Shown here: piece by piece, positions 17,520 to 26,122 of the stretch
Layout: each line of letters opens with the position of its first letter
Numbering within the stretch: position 1 is the stretch's first letter
Assembly (NCBI RefSeq): GCF_002723935.1
Contig: NZ_BEWM01000001.1
Span: 62,001 to 126,000 of the forward strand
Direction: 5' to 3'
DNA: 64,000 nucleotides
DNA from: Gluconobacter cerinus
GTDB lineage: Bacteria; Pseudomonadota; Alphaproteobacteria; Acetobacterales; Acetobacteraceae
The notes under the pieces: generated by a model
The model's database searches: none
Told to the model about the DNA's origin: nothing
Seen by the model: the letters and a program-made list of their open reading frames with translations, nothing else
Translations under genes and position numbers: made by a program

Positions 17520-18313
17520 GCAAGTCCAAACCATGGCAGAACATGTCGTCCCTCCGGACGGGGCGCAGCTTCGATCTCGGAAAGATGTCGCTGCCTCAGT
17601 TGTGGATTGCCTATCTCACCTACCCTACCATCCTTCTGTATTTCGTACTGATCGTTGCAGCAGCTTTCGGAGCACTTCACTTCTCCCATAGCCTGCTAAC
17701 AACGCTAATACCCGTTCCTGTCGTGATCGTGGTGTATCCGCTGGCCTGGTACATGATCCATCGCTTCATCCTGCATGGACGCTGGCTATACCGGAACCAC
17801 TGGACCGCTTCGCTCTGGAAGCGCATCCACTTCGATCATCATCAGGACCCCCATCTGCTGGATGTGCTGTTTGGATCCCCCCTGAACACCGTCCCGACCA
17901 TGGGCATCATCACCATGCCGATCGGATACCTGATCTGCGGCTGGAGCGGGGCATTCTGCGCCCTGTCCACAGCCCTTGTGATGACATGCATCTATGAGTT
18001 TTTTCACTGCATCCAGCATCTGGCCTACAAGCCGCGCTGGAAGTGGGTTGCCCGGATCAAGCAACTTCATGTTCTTCATCATTTCCATGATGAAAATGGC
18101 AATTACGGGATTACAAACTACGTGCCAGACCGATTTTTTGGCAGTTTCTACCGTGAAGCCCGTGACCGCGCACGCAGCCAGCACGTCTTCAATCTCGGCT
18201 ACGATCTGGATGAAGCCAAGCGCTATCCCTGGGTCATGAACCTTACAGGCGCTCCGCCAAAAGATCGTCCTGATGGGGCACGCTCTTCCTCCGACAACAG
18301 CCGCACAGCGTGA
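17516..18313 (+). CDS. Fatty acid hydroxylase/sterol desaturase family protein
   Basis: A 265-residue integral membrane diiron enzyme. The histidine clusters are complete: HRFILH (about residue 82), HFDHH, HCIQH and HVLHHFH. They are interspersed with membrane segments as in the FA2H/Scs7 and sphingoid C4-hydroxylase group. Acetic acid bacteria are reported to make dihydroceramide with a 2-hydroxy acyl chain, so ceramide acyl 2-hydroxylation is the most economical role here; long-chain base hydroxylation is the alternative. Four-base overlaps on both sides place it in the same transcript as the LptF/G-like pair. Specificity is inferred. Confidence 0.85.
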   Translation: MSKSKPWQNMSSLRTGRSFDLGKMSLPQLWIAYLTYPTILLYFVLIVAAAFGALHFSHSLLTTLIPVPVVIVVYPLAWYMIHRFILHGRWLYRNHWTASLWKRIHFDHHQDPHLLDVLFGSPLNTVPTMGIITMPIGYLICGWSGAFCALSTALVMTCIYEFFHCIQHLAYKPRWKWVARIKQLHVLHHFHDENGNYGITNYVPDRFFGSFYREARDRARSQHVFNLGYDLDEAKRYPWVMNLTGAPPKDRPDGARSSSDNSRTA

Positions 18314-19065
18314 GCCTTCCCGTTCTCGTACTCGCTGGTTCTCGTGACGGTGAGCGTGATGTTCTGGCACAACTTGGGAAGGTCTCGCACAAAGCGCTCC
18401 TTCCGGTCGGCGGCCAACCGATGCTGGGGCGCGTCCTGCGCGTGCTGGAGAGCATGCCTGCTCTCGGGCCGATTACGGTCAGCATCGAAGCACCAGACCG
18501 TATTCGGGATATTTCCGGCGAGGCCCACGTTCTCCAATCGGCACCTTCTCCCAGCGAAAGCGTTGCTGAAGCTCTCAGCAAGGTTGGGACGCCCTGCCTG
18601 GTGACAACGGCTGATCACGCGCTGCTGCGTCCAGAATGGATTTCAGAATTTCTTGGTAAAACGGCTGGATGTGATCTTGCCGTGGGCGTCGCTCTTCGGG
18701 AAACTGTAGAGCGAGACGTCCCGACCACGAAGCGAACCTATATTCGCCTCGCAGATATGAGCTTTTCCGGATGTAATCTTTTCTGGATGGGCACGCCTCA
18801 GGCTGCGGAAGTAGTCGAACTGTGGAAGCGGCTTCAGAAGGACCGCAAGCGGCCCCTGAAAATGGCTCGAACACTTGGATTCGGAACACTTCTTCGGGCC
18901 CTGACAGGCCGCCTGGATTCCACCGCTCTGTGTCGTCGGATCGAAGTTCTGACGGGGGCGAAAATACGTCTCGTGCCGCTTTCTGACGGTCAGGCCGCCG
19001 TAGATGTCGATAAGCCTTCTGACCTGACACTCGCTGAACAGCTTCTGGCACAACGGTCTTCATGA
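18310..19065 (+). CDS. MobA-like nucleotidyltransferase (candidate CDP-donor synthase)
   Basis: A 251-residue protein with the N-terminal nucleotide-binding pattern LVLAGSRDGERD...KALLPVGGQPMLGRVL and a metal-site TTADHALL (about residue 98), as in MobA-like NTP transferases. The GTG start overlaps the hydroxylase stop. In Caulobacter a MobA-like protein, CpgD, is reported as a phosphoglycerate cytidylyltransferase for ceramide diphosphoglycerate synthesis. This gene sits in the equivalent place of a comparable locus and could make a CDP-activated donor for the TagB/F-like transferase at 7787-8917. That link is inference. Confidence 0.72.
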   Translation: MSLPVLVLAGSRDGERDVLAQLGKVSHKALLPVGGQPMLGRVLRVLESMPALGPITVSIEAPDRIRDISGEAHVLQSAPSPSESVAEALSKVGTPCLVTTADHALLRPEWISEFLGKTAGCDLAVGVALRETVERDVPTTKRTYIRLADMSFSGCNLFWMGTPQAAEVVELWKRLQKDRKRPLKMARTLGFGTLLRALTGRLDSTALCRRIEVLTGAKIRLVPLSDGQAAVDVDKPSDLTLAEQLLAQRSS

Positions 19066-20162
19066 AAATTGCCTACGTCATCAACTCGCTCGAATGCGGT
19101 GGCGCACAGCTACCCATTCCGGACATTGTCTCCGTTCTCCAGCAGCGAGGTGGCGAAGTCACAGTTTTCAGCCTCGAAAAGCGTGATGGCCTTGCCATTC
19201 CCGTTCTGGAGAGCCACGGCATTGAGGTTCGCGTAAGATCCGGCGGCAACAAAGACCATTTAGCGGCCTGGCGCTGGCTGCGCGATGAAATGGACGCATT
19301 TCAGCCGGATCTGATCTGGACATCCCTGACCCGAGCTACGCTTCTCGGCCAGCGCGCAGCCAACAGGCTTGGTGTCCCGGCAGTCCACTGGCAGCATTCT
19401 GCCCGGTTGAAGTCCGCCAACAGCCTCCTGCTCCGGCTTTTGTGCCGGAATGCGAAGCTATGGATTGCAGACTCTCCTACGGTTGAGGATTTTGCCCGCA
19501 AAAGTCTGGGACTACGGAACCGCGTTCTTTCCTGGCCAATTTTCCGGGCCAATCCTCACAGCCCCACAGCAAAGGCCTGGCGCAAAGGACAGACCGTCCG
19601 TATCGGAAGTCTTGGCCGACTGCACGCCGTAAAGGGGTATGACCTGCTTTTCGAAGCACTGGATCTGCTCCGTGACCACCCGGACCTTCCCCCCTATCGA
19701 CTGTCCTTAGCCGGAGACGGCCCAGAAAAAGAAGCACTGGAGCAGATCGCCAGGGAGAAAAAACTCCCGGTCGATTTTCTCGGACATTGCGACAAGCCGT
19801 TCGAATTTTTGTCGACGCTGCATCTGTATGTTCAGCCGTCCCAGTGGGAGGGCATGTGCGTTGCCGCCCATGAGGCCATGGCCTGCGCGCTGCCCGTAAT
19901 TGCCACGCCGGCGGGCGAAATCCCCCACACCATGGAAGACGGGCATTCCGGTCTTGTGGTCCCGTTCAACAACGCCCCGGTTCTGGCCAGTGCGATTGCT
20001 GAACTCATCATGACTCCGGGAAAGCTCAAACCCATGGGGCGCCTCTCCCGGGAACGCGTTCTGGAGCGGTTCGGCCCGACGGCGTTTCTACGTCAGGGAA
20101 ATGCCGTTCTGGACAGAATTCCTGGCTTTAACCCAGCCCCAGACGACGCTTCACATTCATAA
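19062..20162 (+). CDS. Glycosyltransferase family 4 protein
   Basis: A 366-residue GT-B fold glycosyltransferase. The N-terminal domain begins YVINSLECGGAQ; the donor-binding domain has GSLGRLHAVKGYDLL (about residue 185) and the E-x7-E region EGMCVAAHEAMACALPVIAT (about 263-282). It is the last gene of the six-gene operon, joined by a four-base overlap. It may add a sugar to the ceramide-derived lipid. Its 3' end overlaps the convergent GINT1-like gene by 35 bases. Donor and acceptor unknown. Confidence 0.85.
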   Translation: MKIAYVINSLECGGAQLPIPDIVSVLQQRGGEVTVFSLEKRDGLAIPVLESHGIEVRVRSGGNKDHLAAWRWLRDEMDAFQPDLIWTSLTRATLLGQRAANRLGVPAVHWQHSARLKSANSLLLRLLCRNAKLWIADSPTVEDFARKSLGLRNRVLSWPIFRANPHSPTAKAWRKGQTVRIGSLGRLHAVKGYDLLFEALDLLRDHPDLPPYRLSLAGDGPEKEALEQIAREKKLPVDFLGHCDKPFEFLSTLHLYVQPSQWEGMCVAAHEAMACALPVIATPAGEIPHTMEDGHSGLVVPFNNAPVLASAIAELIMTPGKLKPMGRLSRERVLERFGPTAFLRQGNAVLDRIPGFNPAPDDASHS

Positions 20163-21018
20163 AATCCCGACGTGGGCCAATTCCAACACGCTTGACGTCA
20201 ACAAGCGTCACTTGACCAGCGGCTGAGAGCGTGTGGAAACCGTCCGGAAAACGACGGCGCAGCACGGCAGGCGCATCCAGCACATCACTTGGTGTCACTT
20301 TCGGCAACCCGCGCTCAAGCCCTTCAATTTTCAGCAGACGAATGCCTTGGCCATAAGTGTCACGGCAGTCTTGCGTGGGAAGGAAGAGCTCTCCATCGAC
20401 AACAACCGGAGTGCCACCCGGACGCGCTCCCGCACGGTCACTCAAAAACAGCCCGAGATGTGTCCACGGCCCCGTAAGACTATCTGCTACGGAGATGTGC
20501 AGAGCGCTTTGTCGCTCGTCTCGCGTGCCTGCGGGCGTCCAGAACATCCACCAACGCTCGGCATAATGGAACGGCGTGGCGTCAATCGCGGCCTCTCGGA
20601 AATCAAATGCTTCGACCTTTTCCCATTCCAACGGAAAAGCTTTGGCCCGATACAGGGTCAGGCGGCCTGAAGCACTGGCCTCGGGCAGCATGTACGTCTC
20701 CCCGCCATGCTCAAAGACGTATGGGTAGGACAGATGCCAGTCTTCACGCAGGACAGGCTGTTGCTGAATCAGCTTTCCCGTCCGGTCATAGACCAGAACA
20801 TCAATGGTGCCTTTGGGGGCTCGGTAGTCGAAGGCTTCCGCAAAAATATGCAGCTTTCCGTCCCGCCAGAGACCAAAAGGATCGGCCAGAAAACGATGAT
20901 CTCCGATATCCGGCAGGGTCGTCACCTCAAACCCATTGAGGCTACCCGCTCGGATCAGGTCCGCCAGAGGAGCGTGGATAATGGCGCAACGCCAGTGGTC
21001 CGTGCGTAGAAACGGCAT
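20128..21018 (-). CDS. GINT1 N-terminal-domain-like beta-propeller protein
   Basis: A 296-residue protein with a repeated beta-propeller pattern: FLADPFGLW (about residue 43), LHIFAEAFDY, HLSYPYVFEH, MLPEASASGRLTLYRA, WWMFWTP and SLTGPWTHL. This resembles the N-terminal domain of plant glucosamine inositolphosphorylceramide transferase and bacterial proteins named after it; it also looks distantly like GH43/GH32 propellers. The start at 21018 follows an excellent AAGGAGAGT ribosome-binding site, so a longer reading to 21075 is rejected. Its location against a sphingolipid operon is suggestive. Catalytic function unproven; it could be a lipid-glycan binding or transfer protein. Confidence 0.65.
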   Translation of the reverse strand: MPFLRTDHWRCAIIHAPLADLIRAGSLNGFEVTTLPDIGDHRFLADPFGLWRDGKLHIFAEAFDYRAPKGTIDVLVYDRTGKLIQQQPVLREDWHLSYPYVFEHGGETYMLPEASASGRLTLYRAKAFPLEWEKVEAFDFREAAIDATPFHYAERWWMFWTPAGTRDERQSALHISVADSLTGPWTHLGLFLSDRAGARPGGTPVVVDGELFLPTQDCRDTYGQGIRLLKIEGLERGLPKVTPSDVLDAPAVLRRRFPDGFHTLSAAGQVTLVDVKRVGIGPRRDFMNVKRRLGLG

Positions 21019-21084
21019 GCCGACTCTCCTTGAAAAACGCGAACAGGGGCAGACGTAAAGCGCAGATCCGGGCAATATGGAACC

Positions 21085-21612
21085 ATGAGTTCGGTCCTTT
21101 CCGAGATCCCACCTGGTTTCCCTGAACGACAGTTTGCCATCCGGCGTGCTGTTTTGGGGCTATGTCGCGCCATGGGCTGGGCAGCAATCAACGAATTTGC
21201 TCTTCCCTCGGCCGGACGTCGCGCAGACGTGATGGCCCTCCTGCCGGATCACAGCCTGTCCTGCATTGAGATCAAATCCGGACTCCGCGATTTCCAGACA
21301 GATCAGAAATGGCCGGATTACAGGAACTGGTCGGACAGGCTGTACTTTGCCGTCGATGATGGCTTTCCGCTAGACGTTCTGCCTCCGGACGTTGGCATTA
21401 TCACTGTCAGTCTCAGCATGGTGCCCAGTAGCCTCTTCCACAGTGTGGTAGCTGAATGCGCCATCATTCGTGACCCCGCAGAACACCGGATCGCACCGGC
21501 ACGTCGGCGGACAATTCTGCACCTGTTTGCTACCATCGCCGCCAGTCGCCTCATGTCTCTTGAGGATCCGGCCATCACTGCCTCCCTGCGCGCAGCACGC
21601 CGCACAGAATAG
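21085..21612 (+). CDS. MmcB-family DNA repair nuclease-like protein
   Basis: A 175-residue protein resembling the MmcB/DUF2266 family, with a PD-(D/E)xK-like core: Glu in NEFALP, Asp in RRADVMAL and the IEIKSG segment (about residue 62). In Caulobacter, MmcB is SOS-regulated and linked to DNA damage repair. It is divergent from the GINT1-like gene (66-base gap) and four bases upstream of the inositol-phosphatase family gene, so those two are probably co-transcribed. No LexA box was recognised upstream. Confidence 0.8.
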   Translation: MSSVLSEIPPGFPERQFAIRRAVLGLCRAMGWAAINEFALPSAGRRADVMALLPDHSLSCIEIKSGLRDFQTDQKWPDYRNWSDRLYFAVDDGFPLDVLPPDVGIITVSLSMVPSSLFHSVVAECAIIRDPAEHRIAPARRRTILHLFATIAASRLMSLEDPAITASLRAARRTE

Positions 21613-21615
21613 GAT

Positions 21616-22410
21616 ATGTCCATGAGTTTTGACCCTATTGCCGTCCGTCTTGAAGCCGCCCGCAGTGTCGTCCGGGACGCAGCGGCCCTCGCCCTTTCCA
21701 TGCGCCCTCAGCCTGGGGGCCCGACTGGCACCCTTAAAGGCCGCCAAGACTATCTGACGGAAGCAGACGGAGCCGTTGAAGCCCTCGTCAGCCGTCGGAT
21801 TCAGGAACTCTTCCCGGAAGATGGTTTTCAGGGCGAAGAAGGCGGTCTGACGCGTGAGGGGCAGTTCCGTTGGGTCGTGGACCCGATTGATGGAACCTCC
21901 AATTTTGCACGCGGTCGGGACCGGTGGTGTGTGTCGCTGGGTCTGCTTGAGGGCAATGTACCCGTTGCTGGCGTTATTGAGGCTCCAGCCCTCAATGAAG
22001 TTTTCACTGCTCAGAAAGGCAAAGGCGCCTTCCTGAACGGAAAACCCATCAAAGCCTCCCCTATCAGCAACCCGCAGGAGGCCATGATCGAAATGGGATG
22101 GTCCTGCCGGGTGTCGACCGAACTGTTTGGAGAAAAAATCGGTGCCATCATGTCTCTGGGCGCCATGCCGCGTTCAGGTGGTTCCGGGGCCTTGGCACTG
22201 GCGGACGTCGCATGTGGCCGCAGCGATGGTTACCTGGAAATCGTGATCCAGCTTTGGGATGTGGCCGCAGCACTGATCATTCTGGAAGAAGCTGGCGCTA
22301 CTGTCTCTCCGTTCCTTCAGACGGGCGGCCTGACAGGGGGAGCCACTATCCTTGCGGCTGCACCGGGCATTGCGCAAATCCTGTCAAACGCCGTGAAGGT
22401 GGAAATCTGA
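21616..22410 (+). CDS. Inositol monophosphatase family protein
   Basis: A 264-residue Mg-dependent phosphatase of the IMPase/FBPase/CysQ superfamily. Metal-site motifs are present: EEGG (about residue 75), WVVDPIDGTSNF (about 85-96) and a C-terminal LWDVAAALIILEEAGA. Substrates in the family include inositol-1-phosphate, fructose-1,6-bisphosphate, histidinol phosphate and PAP. The proximity of a GINT1-like protein makes inositol phosphate intriguing, but nothing in the sequence selects among them. The short gap to mmcB suggests an operon. Confidence 0.85.
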   Translation: MSMSFDPIAVRLEAARSVVRDAAALALSMRPQPGGPTGTLKGRQDYLTEADGAVEALVSRRIQELFPEDGFQGEEGGLTREGQFRWVVDPIDGTSNFARGRDRWCVSLGLLEGNVPVAGVIEAPALNEVFTAQKGKGAFLNGKPIKASPISNPQEAMIEMGWSCRVSTELFGEKIGAIMSLGAMPRSGGSGALALADVACGRSDGYLEIVIQLWDVAAALIILEEAGATVSPFLQTGGLTGGATILAAAPGIAQILSNAVKVEI

Positions 22411-22500
22411 CAAGACCTGTTACCCCGCACTCGTGATTTGGCCTCATTTCACGCATAGTGCGGGGAGATCTATTTTTGCCGTTAGCAGAAGGTAAGTTTT

Positions 22501-23379
22501 ATGACCCTGTCCGGTCTCCTGCGTTCGACCGTTCTTGCCGCCACAGGGTGTGCAACGCTCGCTGCGTGTTCTGGCACAACCACCACGACAGCAAGCGAAC
22601 AACAGATCGTTGTAGATAAAGCGACGCTGGCTGTTCAGGACCTGTTTGCCAAAACAACCTCGACATCCCGCTCACAGCAGCTTCTGGCGGAAGCCAAAGC
22701 CGTCATGGTGTGCCCGTCTGTTCTGAACATGTCTTTCGGTCTGGGAGGCTCTGGCGGTCGCTGCGTCCTCATGAGCCGCGATGCGCGTGGGTCATGGTCT
22801 GATCCAGCATTCTACCGTCTGAGCACGGGGTCTCTGGGTGTTCAGGTTGGCGTCCAGAACTCCGAGATGATTTTCTTCATCATGTCCCAGCGCGGCATTC
22901 AGGCCCTGCTGGATAGCCAGTTCAAGTTTGATGCGACAGCATCCGCCTCTTTCGCCACGATCGGAACTGGTGTTGAAAGCAGCACGGCCGGCGCAAAGAA
23001 TACGGACATCTATGCGGCACAGAAAGCTCAGGGCCTTTATGCGGGCGCAGCCCTTGGTGGCTCCAAGCTGACAGTGGATAGCGGCGCAAACCGCGCTTAC
23101 TACAATCAGGCTGTTGGTCCTGAAGACATTATCGTGACGATGCGCGTCAACAATCCGTCTGCCGATCCGCTTCGTCGCATGATGATGAACATTGCGAAAC
23201 TACCAACGGCATCCACGGCCCGCTCAACAAGCGCAACGGCTCCAGCCTCTCAGGGGAGCACGTCAACGGATATCGATCCCGTAAGCAGCAGCCCCTACCC
23301 CAGCAATTACGACACCTCGAAGCCGTACAGCACCCAAACGCGCGGTGTGCAGAGTTCATCTCTGAACCCTGTGAAGTAA
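22501..23379 (+). CDS. SYLF-domain lipid-binding lipoprotein
   Basis: A 292-residue exported lipoprotein: signal sequence with lipobox LAAC (Cys about residue 23), then a SYLF/Ysc84-like domain (about 40-230) with the FGLGGSGGRCVL, FIMSQRGIQALLDSQFKF and AGAALGGSKLTVD segments. SYLF domains bind acidic phospholipids. The C-terminal 60 residues are Ser/Thr/Pro-rich and probably disordered. An AAGGTAAG ribosome-binding site precedes the ATG. Transcription ends at the strong bidirectional hairpin at 23386-23420. Confidence 0.85.
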   Translation: MTLSGLLRSTVLAATGCATLAACSGTTTTTASEQQIVVDKATLAVQDLFAKTTSTSRSQQLLAEAKAVMVCPSVLNMSFGLGGSGGRCVLMSRDARGSWSDPAFYRLSTGSLGVQVGVQNSEMIFFIMSQRGIQALLDSQFKFDATASASFATIGTGVESSTAGAKNTDIYAAQKAQGLYAGAALGGSKLTVDSGANRAYYNQAVGPEDIIVTMRVNNPSADPLRRMMMNIAKLPTASTARSTSATAPASQGSTSTDIDPVSSSPYPSNYDTSKPYSTQTRGVQSSSLNPVK

Positions 23380-23385
23380 GACAGC

Positions 23386-23420
23386 AAAAAGCCCCGCACA
23401 TGAAAATGCGGGGCTTTTTT
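23386..23420. terminator. Bidirectional terminator between SYLF gene and mltG
   Basis: A 13-bp perfect stem AAAAAGCCCCGCA/TGCGGGGCTTTTT with an 8-base loop and T-tracts both ways, placed between convergent genes. Confidence 0.95.
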
Positions 23421-24460
23421 TATTGTGGGACGACAGGGATTTTTTCTCGGTATGCCCGGATATTTCGGTCCTGCTCCTGTAGTGTCTCAGAGAAACTATG
23501 TCCCCCCTCACCCGTGGCGACGAAATATAACGCCTTACCTTCCGCTGGATGTGCCGCCGCCTCAAGAGACGTCTTGCCCGGTGAGCAGATTGGCCCCGGT
23601 GGCAGGCCGGTTTCCAGGTAGGTATTGTATGGGCCAGGGACCTGAAGATCATCATGCGTCAACGGCCGGTCTAACGTCCCCAGACCTTCACTGAGGCCAT
23701 AAATGACGCTTGGATCCGTCTGAAGGCGCATGCCAAGTTTGAGACGGTTCAGGAAGACGCGCGCCACCATTGGACGTTCAGTCGGTACGGCTGTTTCCCG
23801 CTCGATCAGTGATGCAAGCGTCACCAGATCCTGCGGGTTCTGAATCAGGCCATCCAGAGCTTCCACATCCCGCTTGTCCCAGATGGACTGCACCTGAGCG
23901 TCCATCATGCGTTTCAGGCGGTCAACCATAGATTGCCGTGCAGCACCACGAACATAGGCAATCGTCTGAGGAAGGACGCTTCCCTCCACAATTTGAGGAA
24001 CGTCTCCCGTCAGGAACGGTGCTTTGCGAAGAATATCCGCAATCTTGAGCGCAGTCAGACCTTCAGGAACAGTCAACTGATGGGAAACAGGTTTACCATG
24101 CCGCAAAATTTCCAGCACATGAGCCACAGAAGCTCGTGCGGGAAACTGAAGTTCCGCCGCATGAATCTGTCCATCCCGATGCGTCAGGAAGGCTGACAGC
24201 CGGAAGAAGGCTCCGGAGGACCATGTTGGGGAAAGAATTCCGTCATCCTGAAGAGCTTTTGTAACCGTCGCATTATTACCGCGGGGAATGACAAAGGCTT
24301 TTGTTTCAGGAAGCGGACCAGGGTCAGTGTAATGACCGTACCCGGCCACCGCTGCTGCGACAAAGAGCAGTGGCGCCATAAAGATTGCCAGCTTACGGCC
24401 AGCCTTGGGGGGAAGAAGAGGTTTTCTGTTTTCTTCGCCGTCCGGCTGGCTTTCAGGCAT
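23420..24460 (-). CDS. mltG: Endolytic murein transglycosylase MltG
   Basis: A 346-residue inner-membrane lytic transglycosylase that cleaves nascent glycan strands and helps set their length. One N-terminal membrane anchor (about residues 25-45, ALLFVAAAVAGYG-type stretch), then the YceG-like catalytic domain with LASLIERETA (catalytic Glu about 220), RLQTDPSVIYG, YNTYLETGLPPGPICSPG and LYFVATGEGGHSFSET. The gene follows fabF after 18 bases; fabF-mltG adjacency is common in proteobacteria. Confidence 0.95.
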   Translation of the reverse strand: MPESQPDGEENRKPLLPPKAGRKLAIFMAPLLFVAAAVAGYGHYTDPGPLPETKAFVIPRGNNATVTKALQDDGILSPTWSSGAFFRLSAFLTHRDGQIHAAELQFPARASVAHVLEILRHGKPVSHQLTVPEGLTALKIADILRKAPFLTGDVPQIVEGSVLPQTIAYVRGAARQSMVDRLKRMMDAQVQSIWDKRDVEALDGLIQNPQDLVTLASLIERETAVPTERPMVARVFLNRLKLGMRLQTDPSVIYGLSEGLGTLDRPLTHDDLQVPGPYNTYLETGLPPGPICSPGKTSLEAAAHPAEGKALYFVATGEGGHSFSETLQEQDRNIRAYREKIPVVPQ

Positions 24461-24478
24461 AAATCAAAACGACTCCGC

Positions 24479-25762
24479 TCAGTCCTTGCAGCGCTTCAGG
24501 ATAATGCTGGCATTCGTGCCGCCAAATCCGAAGCTGTTGGAAAGAGCGACATCAACCTTACGCTTCTGAGCCTTCAGAGGCACACGATCGATTACGCTCT
24601 CGCGTGCCGGATTTTCAAGGTTCAGCGTGGGCGGCACGATGCCGTCACGGATGGCCTGAAGGCAGAAGATCGCCTCCACAGCACCTGCTGCGCCAAGAAG
24701 ATGACCAATGGCAGACTTGGTAGAAGACATCACCAGGTTCTTGGCATGGTCGCCAAAGAAACGCTCGACCGCATCCAGTTCCAGATCGTCTGCCATGGTA
24801 GAGGTGCCATGCGCGTTAACGTAGTCGATATCGGATGCCTGAAGACCACTGTTCTTCAGGGCGGCCTTCATGGCGCGGAACGCACCTTCATGACCTTCAG
24901 CCGGGGCTGTGATGTGATGAGCGTCGCCGGACAAGCCATAGCCGCCGATTTCGCCATAGATCTTGGCACCGCGAGCCTTGGCATGTTCGTACTCTTCCAG
25001 CACGACCACACCGGCACCCTCACCCATGATGAAGCCATCACGATCCTTGTCCCACGGACGGGACGCCTTGGTCGGATCATCATTGGAGCCGGTGGAGAGC
25101 GCACGTGCCGAGCAGAAACCGGCAATACCCAGCGAACAGATGGCAGCTTCCGCACCACCTGCAATCATGACGTCTGCATCACCGTACTGGATCAGACGGG
25201 ACGCATCGCCAATCGCATGCACGCCTGTAGCGCAGGCTGTAACGACAGCATGGTTCGGTCCCTTGAAGCCGTAACGGATCGAAAGGTGACCGGAAATGAG
25301 ATTGATAAGCGCAGACGGGATGAAGAACGGTGACAGACGACGGGCCTTGCCGCTTGAAACTGTCAGGGAACCTTCATAAATCGTCTGCAGACCACCGATA
25401 CCGGAGCCGATCATCACGCCTGTGGCGCAGCGATCATCTTCGTTCTCAGGCTTCCAGCCCGAGTCCTCGACGGCCTGGATGGCAGCGGCCAGACCAAGAT
25501 GGATGAAGCGATCCATTTTCTTCTGGTCTTTGACCGGCACCCAGTCAGACAGCGTGAGACCGCCTTCTTCGGTCGGTCCCTCAGGAACCTGACCAGCGAC
25601 CTGCGCAGGGAGTTCGGAAGGATCAAAATGGGTAATACGCCCGATACCGGACTGCCCTTCGATCAGACGCTTCCACGTCAGTTCCGCACCCACCGCAAGT
25701 GGGCTGACAACACCGATTCCGGTAACGACGACGCGTCTTCCGTTGATTGCATTTCCGCTCAT
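24479..25762 (-). CDS. fabF: Beta-ketoacyl-ACP synthase II
   Basis: Elongates acyl-ACP by condensation with malonyl-ACP. It has 427 residues with the thiolase-fold Cys-His-His triad: Cys in VVTACATGVHAIG (about residue 172), NAHGTSTMADD and SSTKSAIGHLLGAAGA. C-terminal NSFGFGGTNAS is conserved. The start MSGNAINGRRV at 25762 has a GAGG ribosome-binding site; an 11-residue extension to 25795 is less likely. Last condensing step gene of the fabD-fabG-acpP-fabF block. Confidence 0.96.
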   Translation of the reverse strand: MSGNAINGRRVVVTGIGVVSPLAVGAELTWKRLIEGQSGIGRITHFDPSELPAQVAGQVPEGPTEEGGLTLSDWVPVKDQKKMDRFIHLGLAAAIQAVEDSGWKPENEDDRCATGVMIGSGIGGLQTIYEGSLTVSSGKARRLSPFFIPSALINLISGHLSIRYGFKGPNHAVVTACATGVHAIGDASRLIQYGDADVMIAGGAEAAICSLGIAGFCSARALSTGSNDDPTKASRPWDKDRDGFIMGEGAGVVVLEEYEHAKARGAKIYGEIGGYGLSGDAHHITAPAEGHEGAFRAMKAALKNSGLQASDIDYVNAHGTSTMADDLELDAVERFFGDHAKNLVMSSTKSAIGHLLGAAGAVEAIFCLQAIRDGIVPPTLNLENPARESVIDRVPLKAQKRKVDVALSNSFGFGGTNASIILKRCKD

Positions 25763-25882
25763 CGATGCCTCATGTCTCACGTTGTAAACGACCATACGAT
25801 GCGGCCTGAAAACCGCTCCGTGTATCCGCCTCTGGTAATCGAGGCGGGATGGGACCAGCCTTAGACCAGTCCCGAAAGCGCC

Positions 25883-26122
25883 TTAGGCAGCCTTCTGCTT
25901 CTCGATGTAGTCAATCGCGTCCTTGACGGTGGCGATCTTCTCGGCTGCATCTTCCGGGATCTCGACGGAGAAAGCTTCTTCGAAAGCCATGACCAGCTCA
26001 ACCGTGTCGAGGCTGTCTGCGCCCAGATCGTCAATGAAAGACGCTTCCGGCGTGACCTTGCTTTCTTCAACGCCGAGGTGCTCGACAACGATCTTCTTCA
26101 CCTTGTCAGCGATATCGCTCAT
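25883..26122 (-). CDS. acpP: Acyl carrier protein (house-keeping)
   Basis: A 79-residue ACP with the canonical [16 protein letters not shown] helix II motif; Ser at about residue 37 carries the 4'-phosphopantetheine. It works in type II fatty acid synthesis with the flanking fabG and fabF products. It is distinct from the second ACP at 10842-11096. The 200-base gap upstream (26123-26324) probably carries a separate strong promoter, as is common for acpP. Confidence 0.97.
   Translation of the reverse strand: MSDIADKVKKIVVEHLGVEESKVTPEASFIDDLGADSLDTVELVMAFEEAFSVEIPEDAAEKIATVKDAIDYIEKQKAA

Noticed and set aside
24332-25333. 333-residue open frame on the plus strand over fabF
   Set aside because: Antisense shadow of a certain gene; no family pattern and no ribosome-binding site.
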